Shown here in pieces: positions 27,373 through 35,956 of a stretch of DNA of 64,000 nt. The stretch spans positions 62,001-126,000 of the forward strand of contig NZ_JAEHOH010000005.1 of assembly GCF_016522505.1 (NCBI RefSeq), read 5' to 3'. The notes beneath the pieces were generated by a model. The model ran no database searches. It saw only the letters and a program-made list of their open reading frames with translations, and was not told where the DNA came from. Each line of letters starts with the position of its first letter. Positions within the stretch are counted from its first letter, which is position 1. This DNA is from Leucobacter chromiisoli. GTDB lineage: Bacteria; Actinomycetota; Actinomycetes; Actinomycetales; Microbacteriaceae. The position numbers and the translations under genes were made by a program.

Positions 27373-27615
27373 ATGGCCGAGCAGGAACCCGGTTCGGAGG
27401 GCCGGGCCCGCAGCCGCAGCAGGAAGCAGCTCCTGCTGCGGCTCGACCCGGCCGTGCACGCCGCGGTCGCGAAGTGGGCGGCCGACGACCTCCGCTCGGT
27501 GAACGCGCAGATCGAGGTCATCCTCAGGCGGGCGCTCGTGGAGGCCGACAGGGATCCCCGCCCGCGGCCGATGCGCGGGCGGGGCCGCCCGCCGCGCGAG
27601 ACGCCTCCGGAGTGA
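27373..27615 (+). CDS. Arc-type ribbon-helix-helix DNA-binding protein
   Basis: An 80-residue basic protein. KQLLLRLDPAVHAAVAKWAADDLRSVNAQIEVILRRAL (about 18-55) has the beta-strand, helix A and helix B of Arc/CopG regulators; the C terminus is Arg/Pro rich. ATG 27373 is two bases after the SPFH stop, so translation is coupled. It probably represses its own operon through the palindrome at 26349-26369; that is inference. Alternatively it is an antitoxin-like protein without its toxin, but no toxin is adjacent; the next gene is cydC, convergent. Confidence 0.82.
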   Translation: MAEQEPGSEGRARSRSRKQLLLRLDPAVHAAVAKWAADDLRSVNAQIEVILRRALVEADRDPRPRPMRGRGRPPRETPPE

Positions 27616-27636
27616 GCGCGGGCGACGCCGCGTCGC

Positions 27637-29397
27637 TCACCCCGCTGAGAGCTCCAGCCGCCGCACCCGGGAGTCCGCGAGCCCCTCGGGCAGCTCGGTG
27701 TGCGTGATGAGGATCACGGCGCGATCCTCGGGCACGGCGCCGATCAGGTCCACGAGCAGGCGATCGGCCAGCTGCCGATCGACCCCCGCGGTGGGCTCGT
27801 CGAGCACGACGACCGGGAAGTCGGCGAGGATCGCCCTCGCGAGCGCGATCCGCTGTGCCTGGCCGCCGCTCACGAGCGCGCCGCGCTCCCCGACCGGACT
27901 GTCGAGCCCGCCGCGATCCCGCGCCCACTCCCCGAGCCCGACGCGGTCGAGCGCCGCCATCAGCTCCCCGTCGGATGCCGCGTCGGACGCGCCGACGGCT
28001 CCGCTGCCCGATGCCCCGCGCCCCGCGCTGTCGAGCGCGAACTTCAGGTTCTGGCGCAGGTCGGCGTCGAAGAGGTGGGGCGTCTGCTCGCAGAGGCCCA
28101 CGATCGAGCGCAGCTCCCGGATCGGCAGGTCGCGCGCCTCGACGCCGCGCACCCGGTAGTCGCCGCCGTACTCCAGCAGCCTCACGAGCGCGAGTGCGAC
28201 CGTGCTCTTGCCCGCGCCGCTCTCCCCCGTCAGCACGAGGGTCTCCCCGGCGCGCACTGCGAAGGAGACGCCCGACACCGAGGGCGCCGGCGCGCCCGGA
28301 TGGCTCACCGAGAGGTCGCGCACCTCCACGAGCGGGGCCGCGGGATCCGGGCGGGGTACCGCACCGCTCCCGGCGCCCTCGCGCGGGACCTCCGGCGGCA
28401 TCGGGGCCTCGGTGAGCTCGGCCACCCGCTCCGCGCTCGCTCGCACCGTGCGCCGCGCCGCCAGCGCCGCGGGCAGCTGCGCGAACACCTCGAACACGGC
28501 GGCCGGCACCACGACGGCCGCGGCGACGAGGGGGGCGGAGAGCGCGCCCGGCCCCTCGGCGTGGAGCGCCGGCGCGGCGGCCAGCAGGATGAGGAGCGAC
28601 GCCGCCCCCGACCCGAGCGCCAGGATCGCGCCGGTGAGGCCGGCCGCACGGCTGCGCCGCAGCTGCACCCGGGCGAGGCGCTCCTCGGCCGCGGCGATCC
28701 GGCGCCGCTGCAGATTCTGGGCCCCGAAGGCGGCGAGCACCTCAGCCGCGGCGAACCGCTCGAGCAGGGTGTCGAGCAGCGCGGCGCGGGCCGCGGAGAG
28801 CTCGCGGTCGCTGCGGCCCGCGATGCGCTCGGAGAGCCACGCCGCAGCGCCGCCGGAGACGAGCAGGGAGGCGGCGAGGATCAGGGCGGCGGGCGGCGAG
28901 ACGAGCGCCAGCACCAGGAGGCTGAGGCCGACGACGATGCCGCTCACGAGGATCGGCTGGCGCACGCGCAGCGGCTCATCCTGCAGTTGGTCGACGTCGT
29001 CGACGAAGGCCGCGAGCACCTCCCCTCGTCTGCGCGACTCGATCGCCCCCGGCACGCGGGGCACGAGCGCCTCGAAGGTCGACACGCGGAGTTCGGCGAG
29101 CTGGGCGAGAGCGGCGTTGTGGCTCGCGAGACGCTCCGTGTAGCGGAACGCGGCCCTGCCGATGGCGAGCGCCCGCACTCCGACGATCGCGAAGGTGAGG
29201 TGGAGGATCGGGGGTTGCTCCCCCGCCCGCACGATCAGCCACATGCTGAGGGCGAGCAGCCCGACGACGCAGCCGTCGGCGAGCGCCCCCAGGACGACGC
29301 CGGGGGCGCGGGCCGGGCGCGACGGCATCGCGCGCCGCAGCACACGCTCGACGGCGGCCTCGCCCGCGGCCGTGCTCCGCGACTCCATTCCGCTCAC
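27637..29397 (-). CDS. cydC: Thiol reductant ABC exporter subunit CydC
   Basis: A 586-residue half-transporter: six-helix membrane domain (about 25-310) and an ABC ATPase domain with Walker A GESGAGKST, signature VSGGQAQRIALARAIL and Walker B VVVLDEPTAGVD. With CydD it forms the heterodimeric exporter of cysteine/glutathione-type thiols (or a heme transporter) needed for cytochrome bd assembly. GTG 29397 overlaps the cydD stop (GTGA). A low-complexity insertion (GASGSGAVGASDAASDGE) lies between Walker A and the signature. It is last in cydABDC and convergent to the RHH gene. Confidence 0.92.
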   Translation of the reverse strand: MSGMESRSTAAGEAAVERVLRRAMPSRPARAPGVVLGALADGCVVGLLALSMWLIVRAGEQPPILHLTFAIVGVRALAIGRAAFRYTERLASHNAALAQLAELRVSTFEALVPRVPGAIESRRRGEVLAAFVDDVDQLQDEPLRVRQPILVSGIVVGLSLLVLALVSPPAALILAASLLVSGGAAAWLSERIAGRSDRELSAARAALLDTLLERFAAAEVLAAFGAQNLQRRRIAAAEERLARVQLRRSRAAGLTGAILALGSGAASLLILLAAAPALHAEGPGALSAPLVAAAVVVPAAVFEVFAQLPAALAARRTVRASAERVAELTEAPMPPEVPREGAGSGAVPRPDPAAPLVEVRDLSVSHPGAPAPSVSGVSFAVRAGETLVLTGESGAGKSTVALALVRLLEYGGDYRVRGVEARDLPIRELRSIVGLCEQTPHLFDADLRQNLKFALDSAGRGASGSGAVGASDAASDGELMAALDRVGLGEWARDRGGLDSPVGERGALVSGGQAQRIALARAILADFPVVVLDEPTAGVDRQLADRLLVDLIGAVPEDRAVILITHTELPEGLADSRVRRLELSAG

Positions 29398-31112
29398 GAT
29401 TCCTCCCCCACGCGCACCACCCGATCGGCCGACGCCATCAGCGCCTCGCGGTGGCTCACCACGAGCACAGCCCGGCCGGCCTCAGCCTCCCGACGCAGCG
29501 CCGCACCCACGCGAGCCTCGGTCGCGGCGTCGAGGGCGGAAGTGGGCTCGTCGAGCACGACGGCCCCCGCATCGACCGCCCAGGCCCGGTAGAGGCAGCG
29601 CGCGATCCCGACCCGCTGCGCCTGACCCCCCGAGAGCCCCGAACCGCCGGCGCCGAGCACGCGCCCCGGGTCGGCGTCGGGCAGGCCGGCGGCGTCGAGC
29701 GCGCGGCGCACCAGTCCGGCATCGGGGGCGCCGGCGCCGAGCGCCACGTTGTCGGCGATGGTGCCCTGCAGCAGTCCCGGCCGCTGCCCGGACCACGCGA
29801 GCTCGGCGGGGCGGCTCAGCACCCCCGCTTCGGGCGCCGTGAAGCCGAGCAGGCCCGCGATCAGTGTCGATTTGCCCGCGCCCGACGGGCCCGCGAGCGC
29901 GACCACCTCCCCGGGGCGCACCTCGAAGGACACCGGGCCGACGATCCGCCGCCCGCCCCGGGCGAACACCGCGCCGTCGAACGCGATACGCCCGTTCTCG
30001 CGGCCGCCTCCGCGGCCGGCGCTCCCTCCGGAGAGGATCTCAGCAGACACCGGAGCCTCGGCAGGCTCAGCAGACGCAGCCGGCACAGCCCCGGCATCCT
30101 CCTCGATGATGTCGAAGACCTGCTGCGAGGCCGCGAGCCCCTCCGTGGAGGCGTGGAACGCCGCGCCCACCTGGCGGATCGGGATGAACACCTCGGGAAG
30201 CAGGAGCAGCACGTAGAGCCCGAGGGCGAGCGGGAACTCGCCCGACACGAGGCGCGTGCCCACGGTCACCGCGACGAGCGCGATCGAGAAGGTGCCGGCG
30301 AGGTCGAGCACGAAGCCCGAGAGGAAGGTGACCCGCAGCACTCTCATGGTGCGCGAGCGGTACTCCTCGGTCTCGCGGGCGATGCGGGCGGCCTGGCGCT
30401 CCTCCCGGCGGAAGATCTTGAGCGTGGGCAGCCCGGTCACGACGTCGAGGAACGAGGACGAGAGCCGCTGCAGCTGCTGCCACTGCCGGTCCTGCACCGC
30501 CTGCGTCGCCAGTCCGATGAGGATCATGAAGAGCGGGATCACGGGGAAGACGACGATCACGGTGATGCCGCTCACGGGGTCCGCGAGCAGCACCGCGAGG
30601 ATCAGGAACGGCGTCGCGCAGGCGGTGAGGATCAGCTGCGGGACGTACCCGGAGAAGTACCCGTCGAGCGCGTCGAGACCCCGGCCCAGCACGGTCGCGA
30701 TGCCCGCGTCGGCCCGGGAGGCGGCCCACTCGGGCGAGCGGCCGTCGATCGCGTCGAGAGCCCGGGATCTCAGCTGCGCCTTCGCGCGGATCGCTCCGCG
30801 TGCGGCGACGACGTCCATGCCCCACCCGCTGAGCGCCCTGACGAGCAGCGCCGCACCCGCGCCGGCCAGCAGCCACGGCAGGAGCTCGGGATCCTGCACC
30901 CCCTCGGCCACGCGACCGGTGAGCTCCTCGCCGGCCGCCTCTCCCCCGCGGGAGCCGAGCACCGGCAGCACCAGCACCGCGAGCGCCTGCGCGAGGAACC
31001 AGCACCAGCCCACGATGGCCGCGGTGCGGAGCAGGCCGAGCGCCGCGCCCGTCGCGAATACCCCGCGGGCGGCGCTCGCGTAGCGGAGCAGCCTGGGATC
31101 GAGAGGTTTCAA
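29394..31112 (-). CDS. cydD: Thiol reductant ABC exporter subunit CydD
   Basis: A 572-residue ABC half-transporter. The membrane domain (about 15-320) is followed by an ATPase domain with Walker A GPSGAGKST, signature LSGGQAQRVGIARCL and Walker B VVLDEPTSALD. It pairs with CydC for cytochrome bd biogenesis. The start is TTG at 31112, preceded by AACGAGGA eight bases upstream. A Ser/Ala/Pro/Glu linker (AVPAASAEPAEAPVSAE) joins the domains. It is separated from cydB by a 235-bp repeat-rich spacer, so a second promoter or processing site is possible. Confidence 0.92.
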   Translation of the reverse strand: MKPLDPRLLRYASAARGVFATGAALGLLRTAAIVGWCWFLAQALAVLVLPVLGSRGGEAAGEELTGRVAEGVQDPELLPWLLAGAGAALLVRALSGWGMDVVAARGAIRAKAQLRSRALDAIDGRSPEWAASRADAGIATVLGRGLDALDGYFSGYVPQLILTACATPFLILAVLLADPVSGITVIVVFPVIPLFMILIGLATQAVQDRQWQQLQRLSSSFLDVVTGLPTLKIFRREERQAARIARETEEYRSRTMRVLRVTFLSGFVLDLAGTFSIALVAVTVGTRLVSGEFPLALGLYVLLLLPEVFIPIRQVGAAFHASTEGLAASQQVFDIIEEDAGAVPAASAEPAEAPVSAEILSGGSAGRGGGRENGRIAFDGAVFARGGRRIVGPVSFEVRPGEVVALAGPSGAGKSTLIAGLLGFTAPEAGVLSRPAELAWSGQRPGLLQGTIADNVALGAGAPDAGLVRRALDAAGLPDADPGRVLGAGGSGLSGGQAQRVGIARCLYRAWAVDAGAVVLDEPTSALDAATEARVGAALRREAEAGRAVLVVSHREALMASADRVVRVGEES

Positions 31113-31266
31113 CCGGTGTCCTCGTTACGTGTCGCGCGATCTGCGGGCGGCGGGCGGAGCGTGCGCATCCGCTCCGCCTCCGGCAGTCTACGGAATCGGC
31201 GGGCCATACATCTGATGAAATACCGGGTGCCGGGATCCGAGCCTCGTCGATCCGGATCCCGGCGGG

Positions 31267-31335
31267 CCCCCGGAACACCGGGAGCCCCCGAGCACCGCGA
31301 ACCCCGGAGCGCCGGGAGCCCCCGGAGCGCCGGGG
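31267..31335. repeat. Imperfect 17-bp tandem repeat in the cydB-cydD spacer
   Basis: About four units of the type CCCCCGGAGCGCCGGGAG. Each unit is itself nearly self-complementary, so the transcript would fold into a row of GC hairpins between cydB and cydD. This could reduce read-through or protect the cydAB mRNA. No gene lies in the 235-bp spacer. Confidence 0.8.
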
Positions 31336-31347
31336 CCCGCTCGCCCC

Positions 31348-32376
31348 CTAGTGCGCGCCCTGCGGGATCGACTCGCGCGAGAGGCGCTTGCGGAAGATCC
31401 AGTAGGTCCACGCCTGGTAGGCGAGCACCAGCGGCATGGTGAAGACCGCCACCCAGGTCATGAGCACCAGGGTGTTCTGCGAGCTCGCCGCCCCCTCGAT
31501 CGACATCGACTCCGCCGGGTCGATGCTCGACACCATGAGGTTCGGGAACAGCGCCATGAAGATCGTCAGCAGCGCGAACACGATCGTCGCCGCGTTGCAC
31601 GCGAACGCCCGGCCCTCACGACCGACGGCGTTCGCCACCCAGCCGGCGACGAGCGCGAGGGCTGCGACGATCGCGCAGGCGGCCACGACGGGCAGCATGG
31701 GGTTGTCGAGGTGCTGCAGGATGGTCCACGCGAGGAAGACCGCGGCGACGAGGATCGTCGCGAGGCCGACCTTCTTCGCGAGCGCTCGGGACCGGTCCCG
31801 GATCTCGCCGGAGGTCTTCAGCGCGATGAACACGAGGCCGTGGGTGAAGCACAGCAGCATGAGCGCGACCCCGCCGAGCAGGCCGTAGAGGTTGAGCAGC
31901 GTCAGCAGCGTGCCCTCGTAGATCCAGCCGCCGTTGTCCATGGTGCGGATCGGCAGCCCCTGGGCGAGGTTCGCGAACGCGGTGCCCCAGAGCAGCGGCG
32001 GCAGCAGCGAACCCCAGAAGATGAACTGGTCGAACCAGCGGGTCCACTCCCGCCCCTTGCCCTGGTGGCGGTACTCGAAGGAGACCCCGCGGAAGATCAG
32101 GGCGACGAGGATCAGCAGCAGCGCGAGGTAGAAGCCGGAGAACATCGTGGCGTACCACTCGGGGAAGGCTGCGAAGAGGCAGGCGCCCGCGACGATGAGC
32201 CAGGTCTCGTTGAGATCCCAGACGGGGCCGATGGTGTTGATCACCACGCGGCGATCGGTGTCGTCGCGACTCACGAAGGGCAGCGCCATGCCGACGCCGA
32301 AGTCGAAGCCGTCGAGCACGAAGTAGCCGATCAGCAGCACCCCGACGATGAAGAACCATACTGTGGTCAGTTCCAT
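31348..32376 (-). CDS. cydB: Cytochrome bd ubiquinol/menaquinol oxidase subunit II
   Basis: CydB is the second integral membrane subunit of cytochrome bd oxidase. The 342-residue protein has about eight hydrophobic segments and the family signatures GYFVLDGFDFGVGM near residue 17, GPVWDLNETWLI and FRGVSFEYRHQ. ATG 32376 follows AGGAGGA, 12 bp behind the cydA stop, so cydAB are co-translated. It supports high-affinity oxygen reduction. All features are normal for the family. Confidence 0.96.
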   Translation of the reverse strand: MELTTVWFFIVGVLLIGYFVLDGFDFGVGMALPFVSRDDTDRRVVINTIGPVWDLNETWLIVAGACLFAAFPEWYATMFSGFYLALLLILVALIFRGVSFEYRHQGKGREWTRWFDQFIFWGSLLPPLLWGTAFANLAQGLPIRTMDNGGWIYEGTLLTLLNLYGLLGGVALMLLCFTHGLVFIALKTSGEIRDRSRALAKKVGLATILVAAVFLAWTILQHLDNPMLPVVAACAIVAALALVAGWVANAVGREGRAFACNAATIVFALLTIFMALFPNLMVSSIDPAESMSIEGAASSQNTLVLMTWVAVFTMPLVLAYQAWTYWIFRKRLSRESIPQGAH

Positions 32377-32388
32377 TGCGGTGTCCTC

Positions 32389-33930
32389 CTAGTAGACCGT
32401 GGCCAGTGCGCGGTGATCGGGCTCTCCGCCCTCGTCCTCCGAGGTCTCGATCTCGGGAGGGCCCTCCTTCGCCGCCTTGGTGATCAATGTGAACTCGACC
32501 ACCGCCAGGGCGCCGTAGACGAGCGTGAAGACGATCAGCGAGACGAGCACGGCCCAGCCGGGAACGCCCGGCGAGACCCCCTGCTCCGTCGTCATCAGCC
32601 CGAAGACGATCCAGGGCTGGCGGCCCATCTCGGTGAACACCCAGCCGACGAGCGAGGCGAGCATCGGCACCGGAACCGTCCAGACGGCGACCTTCCACGC
32701 CCACTCGGGCACCTCGCGGTTCTTCCGCGTGATCCAGAGCCCGACGGCCGACACGAGGGCCGAGAGCGCGCCGAGGCCGATCATCCAGCGGAACGACCAG
32801 TAGGTGACCCAGATGATGGGCGCGAAGCCACCGCCGCCGGGGCAGGTCAGCAGGCTGTCGGCGCCCCCGCAGTACAGCGCCTCGTACTCGGTCTGGAGGT
32901 CGCGGATGCCCTCGACGGAGCCGTCGAACGTGCCGTTCGAGAGGAAGGAGAGCAGGTACGGGATGCGGATCGAGAAGATCTCGTGCGCCCCGTCGGGGGT
33001 GCCCAGGCTGAAGATCGAGAAGGACGCGTCGGCACCGGAGGCCGTCTCGTAGAGCGCCTCGGCGGCGGCCATCTTCATCGGTTGGGTCTCGGTCATCACC
33101 ATGCCGAGCGAGTGCCCGGTGAGCCCGACCCCCATGAAGGCGAGGATGTTGGTCCACGCACCGAACCGGAGGCTGACGCGCATCTCGTCGACGAACTGCC
33201 CGCGCTTCAGGTGCCACGCGGCGACCGCGACCATCACGGCCCCGGCGAACATGACGGACGCGAAGAGGGTGTGCGGGAACTGGGTCATGGCGACGGGGTT
33301 CGTGAGCACGGGGACGATGTCGTTCAGCTCGACGCGGCCGCGCTCCTCGTTCACCGTGAACGCCTCCGTCACGGGGTTCTGCATGAACGCGTTGGCTGCG
33401 AGGATGAAGTACGCCGAGAGCATCGTGGCGATCGACGTCATCCAGATCGAGAGCAGGTGCACCCGCTTCGGCAGCTTGTCCCACCCGAAGATCCAGATGC
33501 CGATGAAGGTGGCCTCGAGGAAGAAGGCGATGAGGCCCTCCATCGCGAGCGGAGCGCCGAAGATGTCGCCGACGAAGCGGGAGTAGTCCGACCAGTTCAT
33601 GCCGAACTGGAACTCCTGCACGATGCCGGTGACGACGCCCATCGCGAAGTTGATGAGGAAGATCTTGCCGTAGAGGCGGGTGAGGCGCAGGTACTTCACC
33701 TTGCCGGTGCGCACCCACACGGTCTGCAGGATCGCGACGAGCAGGCTCAGCCCGATCGTCAGCGGGACGAAGATGAAGTGATACAGCGTCGTCAGCCCGA
33801 ACTGCCATCGGGCCAGCGTCAACGCATCGAGGGTTTCGTACACGTGAGGCTCCAGGGCACGGGACGCGGACCGCACCCAGGGGGCGTCGTTCCGCACTCC
33901 CTTAGTGAGATCCGGGGGCAGGATGGTCAT
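32389..33930 (-). CDS. cydA: Cytochrome bd oxidase subunit I
   Basis: CydA binds hemes b558, b595 and d and the quinol. The 513-residue protein shows RWQFGLTTLYHFIF with an axial histidine, QFPHTLFAS, a methionine in RWMIG and the GWVFTEMGRQPW motif, all family hallmarks. Compared with E. coli it has a short Q-loop. The protein begins with about 30 extra residues before the first conserved block (ALTLARWQFG). ATG 33930 is preceded by GGCGAGGA. It heads cydABDC, with a TAGAAT -10 box and a palindrome upstream. Confidence 0.96.
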   Translation of the reverse strand: MTILPPDLTKGVRNDAPWVRSASRALEPHVYETLDALTLARWQFGLTTLYHFIFVPLTIGLSLLVAILQTVWVRTGKVKYLRLTRLYGKIFLINFAMGVVTGIVQEFQFGMNWSDYSRFVGDIFGAPLAMEGLIAFFLEATFIGIWIFGWDKLPKRVHLLSIWMTSIATMLSAYFILAANAFMQNPVTEAFTVNEERGRVELNDIVPVLTNPVAMTQFPHTLFASVMFAGAVMVAVAAWHLKRGQFVDEMRVSLRFGAWTNILAFMGVGLTGHSLGMVMTETQPMKMAAAEALYETASGADASFSIFSLGTPDGAHEIFSIRIPYLLSFLSNGTFDGSVEGIRDLQTEYEALYCGGADSLLTCPGGGGFAPIIWVTYWSFRWMIGLGALSALVSAVGLWITRKNREVPEWAWKVAVWTVPVPMLASLVGWVFTEMGRQPWIVFGLMTTEQGVSPGVPGWAVLVSLIVFTLVYGALAVVEFTLITKAAKEGPPEIETSEDEGGEPDHRALATVY

Positions 33931-33951
33931 TCCTCGCCGGAGCTACCGGTC

Positions 33952-33965
33952 GGTGACCGGTCACC
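33952..33965. promoter_or_regulatory. 14-bp palindrome downstream of the cydA -10 box
   Basis: GGTGACCGGTCACC, perfectly self-complementary, between the -10 box and cydA. At this place a bound repressor would block transcription. The GTGA/TCAC arms recall Rex and CRP sites, but the gap is four bases instead of six, so the binding protein is unknown. Confidence 0.6.
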
Positions 33966-33969
33966 TCCG

Positions 33970-33975
33970 ATTCTA
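33970..33975 (-). promoter_or_regulatory. -10 box of the cydABDC promoter
   Basis: TAGAAT on the minus strand, 39 bp before ATG 33930, in an AT-richer patch. No clear -35 box, so an activator may be needed. Confidence 0.6.
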
Positions 33976-34149
33976 CCTTTTCTGCGAATTCCCTGCGAAT
34001 GCATCTCGACGTCGAACTATTCCACGACCAGGGTTTTCTCGACGTGAAGCTATCTCGCCGATCCATCAATGCCACAGATGTCGCGCTCGGTATCGCCATC
34101 GGCGCGTGCGGCGCGCCATCGGGCGCAGGCGGCGTCCGGCTCGCGGCCC

Positions 34150-34155
34150 TACACT
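34150..34155 (+). promoter_or_regulatory. -10 box of a leaderless promoter for the DedA gene
   Basis: TACACT followed by seven bases and GTG 34163; no ribosome-binding site. Confidence 0.55.
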
Positions 34156-34162
34156 GACCCTG

Positions 34163-34828
34163 GTGACCGAGCTTCTGAACACTCTGCTGGATGCGATCCG
34201 CGACATGGATCCCGCGCTGCGCACCGTCGTGGCCGGCCTGGGCATCATGCTCGAGACCTCGGTCTTCGTCGGCCTCGTCGTACCTGGCGACTCCATCGCG
34301 CTGATCGCCGCGGTCGGCGTCACGAGCCCCGCGCAGTTCTCCTGGCTGGTCGTCGCGCTCATGGCCGGCTCCCTCGCGGGGGAGAGCGTCGGCTTCGCCC
34401 TCGGCCGATGGTTCGGCCCGAGGCTCCGCGGCAGCCGGGCGGGGCGGAGGCTCGGCGACCGCAACTGGGCGCTCGCCGAGCACTACCTGGGCGAGCGCGG
34501 CGGCGTCGCGGTCTTCCTCTCCCGGTTCCTCCCGGTGCTGCACTCCCTCGTGCCGCTCACCGCCGGCATGGCGGGCATGCGCTATCGCGTCTTCATCGTC
34601 TGGACCTTCGCCGCCAGCCTCGTCTGGTCGCTCCTCGTCGTCTCGCTCGGGTCGGGGGCCGCCGCGGGGTACGAACGGCTGGCCGGCACCGTCAAGGGAG
34701 CGGGCCTGCTGTTCGCAGCGGCGGCCGTCGCGGCGGCGGCCGCCCTCTGGGCGCTGAAGCGCTGGTTCTTCGCCCGCGAGCGACGGCACATGCGGAGCGA
34801 GGAGATCGAGGGCGGGGACGCCCGCTGA
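34163..34828 (+). CDS. DedA-family membrane protein
   Basis: A 221-residue DedA/VTT-domain protein. Members act in lipid or undecaprenyl-phosphate flipping and membrane homeostasis. It shows the family blocks LETSVFVGLVVPGDSIALIAAVG, AGSLAGESVGFALGRWFGPRL and FLSRFLPVLHSLVPLTAGMAGM, with four or five membrane segments and a basic C terminus. GTG 34163 is selected because it lies seven bases after TACACT. An open frame extends further upstream but has no family sequence. It is followed after 44 bp by the App1-type gene, which has its own promoter. Confidence 0.9.
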   Translation: MTELLNTLLDAIRDMDPALRTVVAGLGIMLETSVFVGLVVPGDSIALIAAVGVTSPAQFSWLVVALMAGSLAGESVGFALGRWFGPRLRGSRAGRRLGDRNWALAEHYLGERGGVAVFLSRFLPVLHSLVPLTAGMAGMRYRVFIVWTFAASLVWSLLVVSLGSGAAAGYERLAGTVKGAGLLFAAAAVAAAAALWALKRWFFARERRHMRSEEIEGGDAR

Positions 34829-34860
34829 GCGCGTCCGAGCGCCCGACCGGCCTCGCACCC

Positions 34861-34866
34861 TAGACT
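34861..34866 (+). promoter_or_regulatory. -10 box of a leaderless promoter for the App1-domain gene
   Basis: TAGACT, six bases, then GTG 34873; no ribosome-binding site. Confidence 0.6.
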
Positions 34867-34872
34867 GTCCGG

Positions 34873-35922
34873 GTGACCGAGTACGACCGCACCGACCCCC
34901 GGCCCCGCTTCGCAGCGCGCATCGAGGACTGGGTGCAGGGCCGCCGGGCGAAGCGGGCCGCGAGTCGGGGCAAGGTGCCCTCGGTGATCCCCTACATCGG
35001 CTACGGCAGCGGCGAGTGGGTGCGGGTGCTGGGCCGCGTGATGTACCTCAAGCCGTCGACGCGAGAGCACACGCGCTTCCGCTCAGACGTGGCCGAGGTC
35101 TCCCGCGTGCGGGGATGGCGCACGTTCACCAGCCTGCACGTGCCCCACCAGACGGTGCGCGTGCTCGTCGACGGCGAGCCGGTCAGCGAGGTGGTCTCGG
35201 ATCGGGGCGGCGTGATCGACTCGATCGTGCCGGTCACGCTCTCCCCCGGCTGGCACACGCTCACGCTGCAGGCCGGCGACAGCGAGGCCACGAACGCCCC
35301 CGTGTACGTCGTGGATCCCGCCGCCCGCTTCGGCGTGATCTCCGACGTCGATGACACGATCCTCATCACCGCGCTCCCGAAGCCGCTGGTGGCGGCCTGG
35401 AACAGCTTCGTGCTCGACGAGCACGCCCGCGCCGCCACCCCGGGCATGGCCGTCATGCTCGACCACCTCGTGGCCGACCATCCCGGCTCGCCCGTCGTGT
35501 ACCTGTCGACCGGGGCGTGGAACGCGGCGCCGGCGCTCAGTCGGTTCCTCGCCCGCAACCTCTACCCCATGGGCCCGCTGCTGCTCACGGACTGGGGCCC
35601 GACGCACGACCGCTGGTTCCGCAGCGGCAAGGAGCACAAGCGCCGCGAGCTGCGACGGCTCGCGGCCGAGTTCCCCGACGTGCGATGGGTGCTCATCGGC
35701 GACGACGGCCAGCACGACGAGATGCTGTACCACGAGTTCGCGACGGCCCACCCGCAGAACGTGGCGGCGGTCGCGATCCGGCAGCTCTCCGTCGGAGAGG
35801 CCGTGCTCGCCGGCGGCCGCTCCAAGGCCCGCCTGCACCGCAGCGTCAGCGGCGTGCCGTGGGTGTACGGCCCCGACGGCGCCACGCTGCGCCACGAGCT
35901 GCAGAAGCTGGATCTGATGTGA
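34873..35922 (+). CDS. App1-domain (DUF2183) phosphatidate phosphatase-like protein
   Basis: A 349-residue protein with an N-terminal beta-rich region (about 35-150) and a C-terminal App1/DUF2183 HAD-like domain. The catalytic DxDxT motif is DVDDT at residues 158-162 (in GVISDVDDTI); YLSTGAWNAAPALSRFL and LIGDDGQHDEMLYHEFA provide the rest of the site. Yeast App1 is an Mg2+-dependent phosphatidate phosphatase; the bacterial substrate is not known. Its place beside DedA and FUSC genes suggests an envelope-lipid role. The FUSC gene starts 34 bp downstream on the same strand. Confidence 0.88.
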   Translation: MTEYDRTDPRPRFAARIEDWVQGRRAKRAASRGKVPSVIPYIGYGSGEWVRVLGRVMYLKPSTREHTRFRSDVAEVSRVRGWRTFTSLHVPHQTVRVLVDGEPVSEVVSDRGGVIDSIVPVTLSPGWHTLTLQAGDSEATNAPVYVVDPAARFGVISDVDDTILITALPKPLVAAWNSFVLDEHARAATPGMAVMLDHLVADHPGSPVVYLSTGAWNAAPALSRFLARNLYPMGPLLLTDWGPTHDRWFRSGKEHKRRELRRLAAEFPDVRWVLIGDDGQHDEMLYHEFATAHPQNVAAVAIRQLSVGEAVLAGGRSKARLHRSVSGVPWVYGPDGATLRHELQKLDLM

Positions 35923-35956
35923 ACGGCCTCGGCGCGACGCGGGAGGCGGAGCGGCC

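Noticed and set aside
33952-33965. Rex operator at cydA
   Set aside because: Arms GTGA and TCAC are four bases apart instead of six and flanking TT/AA are missing, so a Rex call is not supported.
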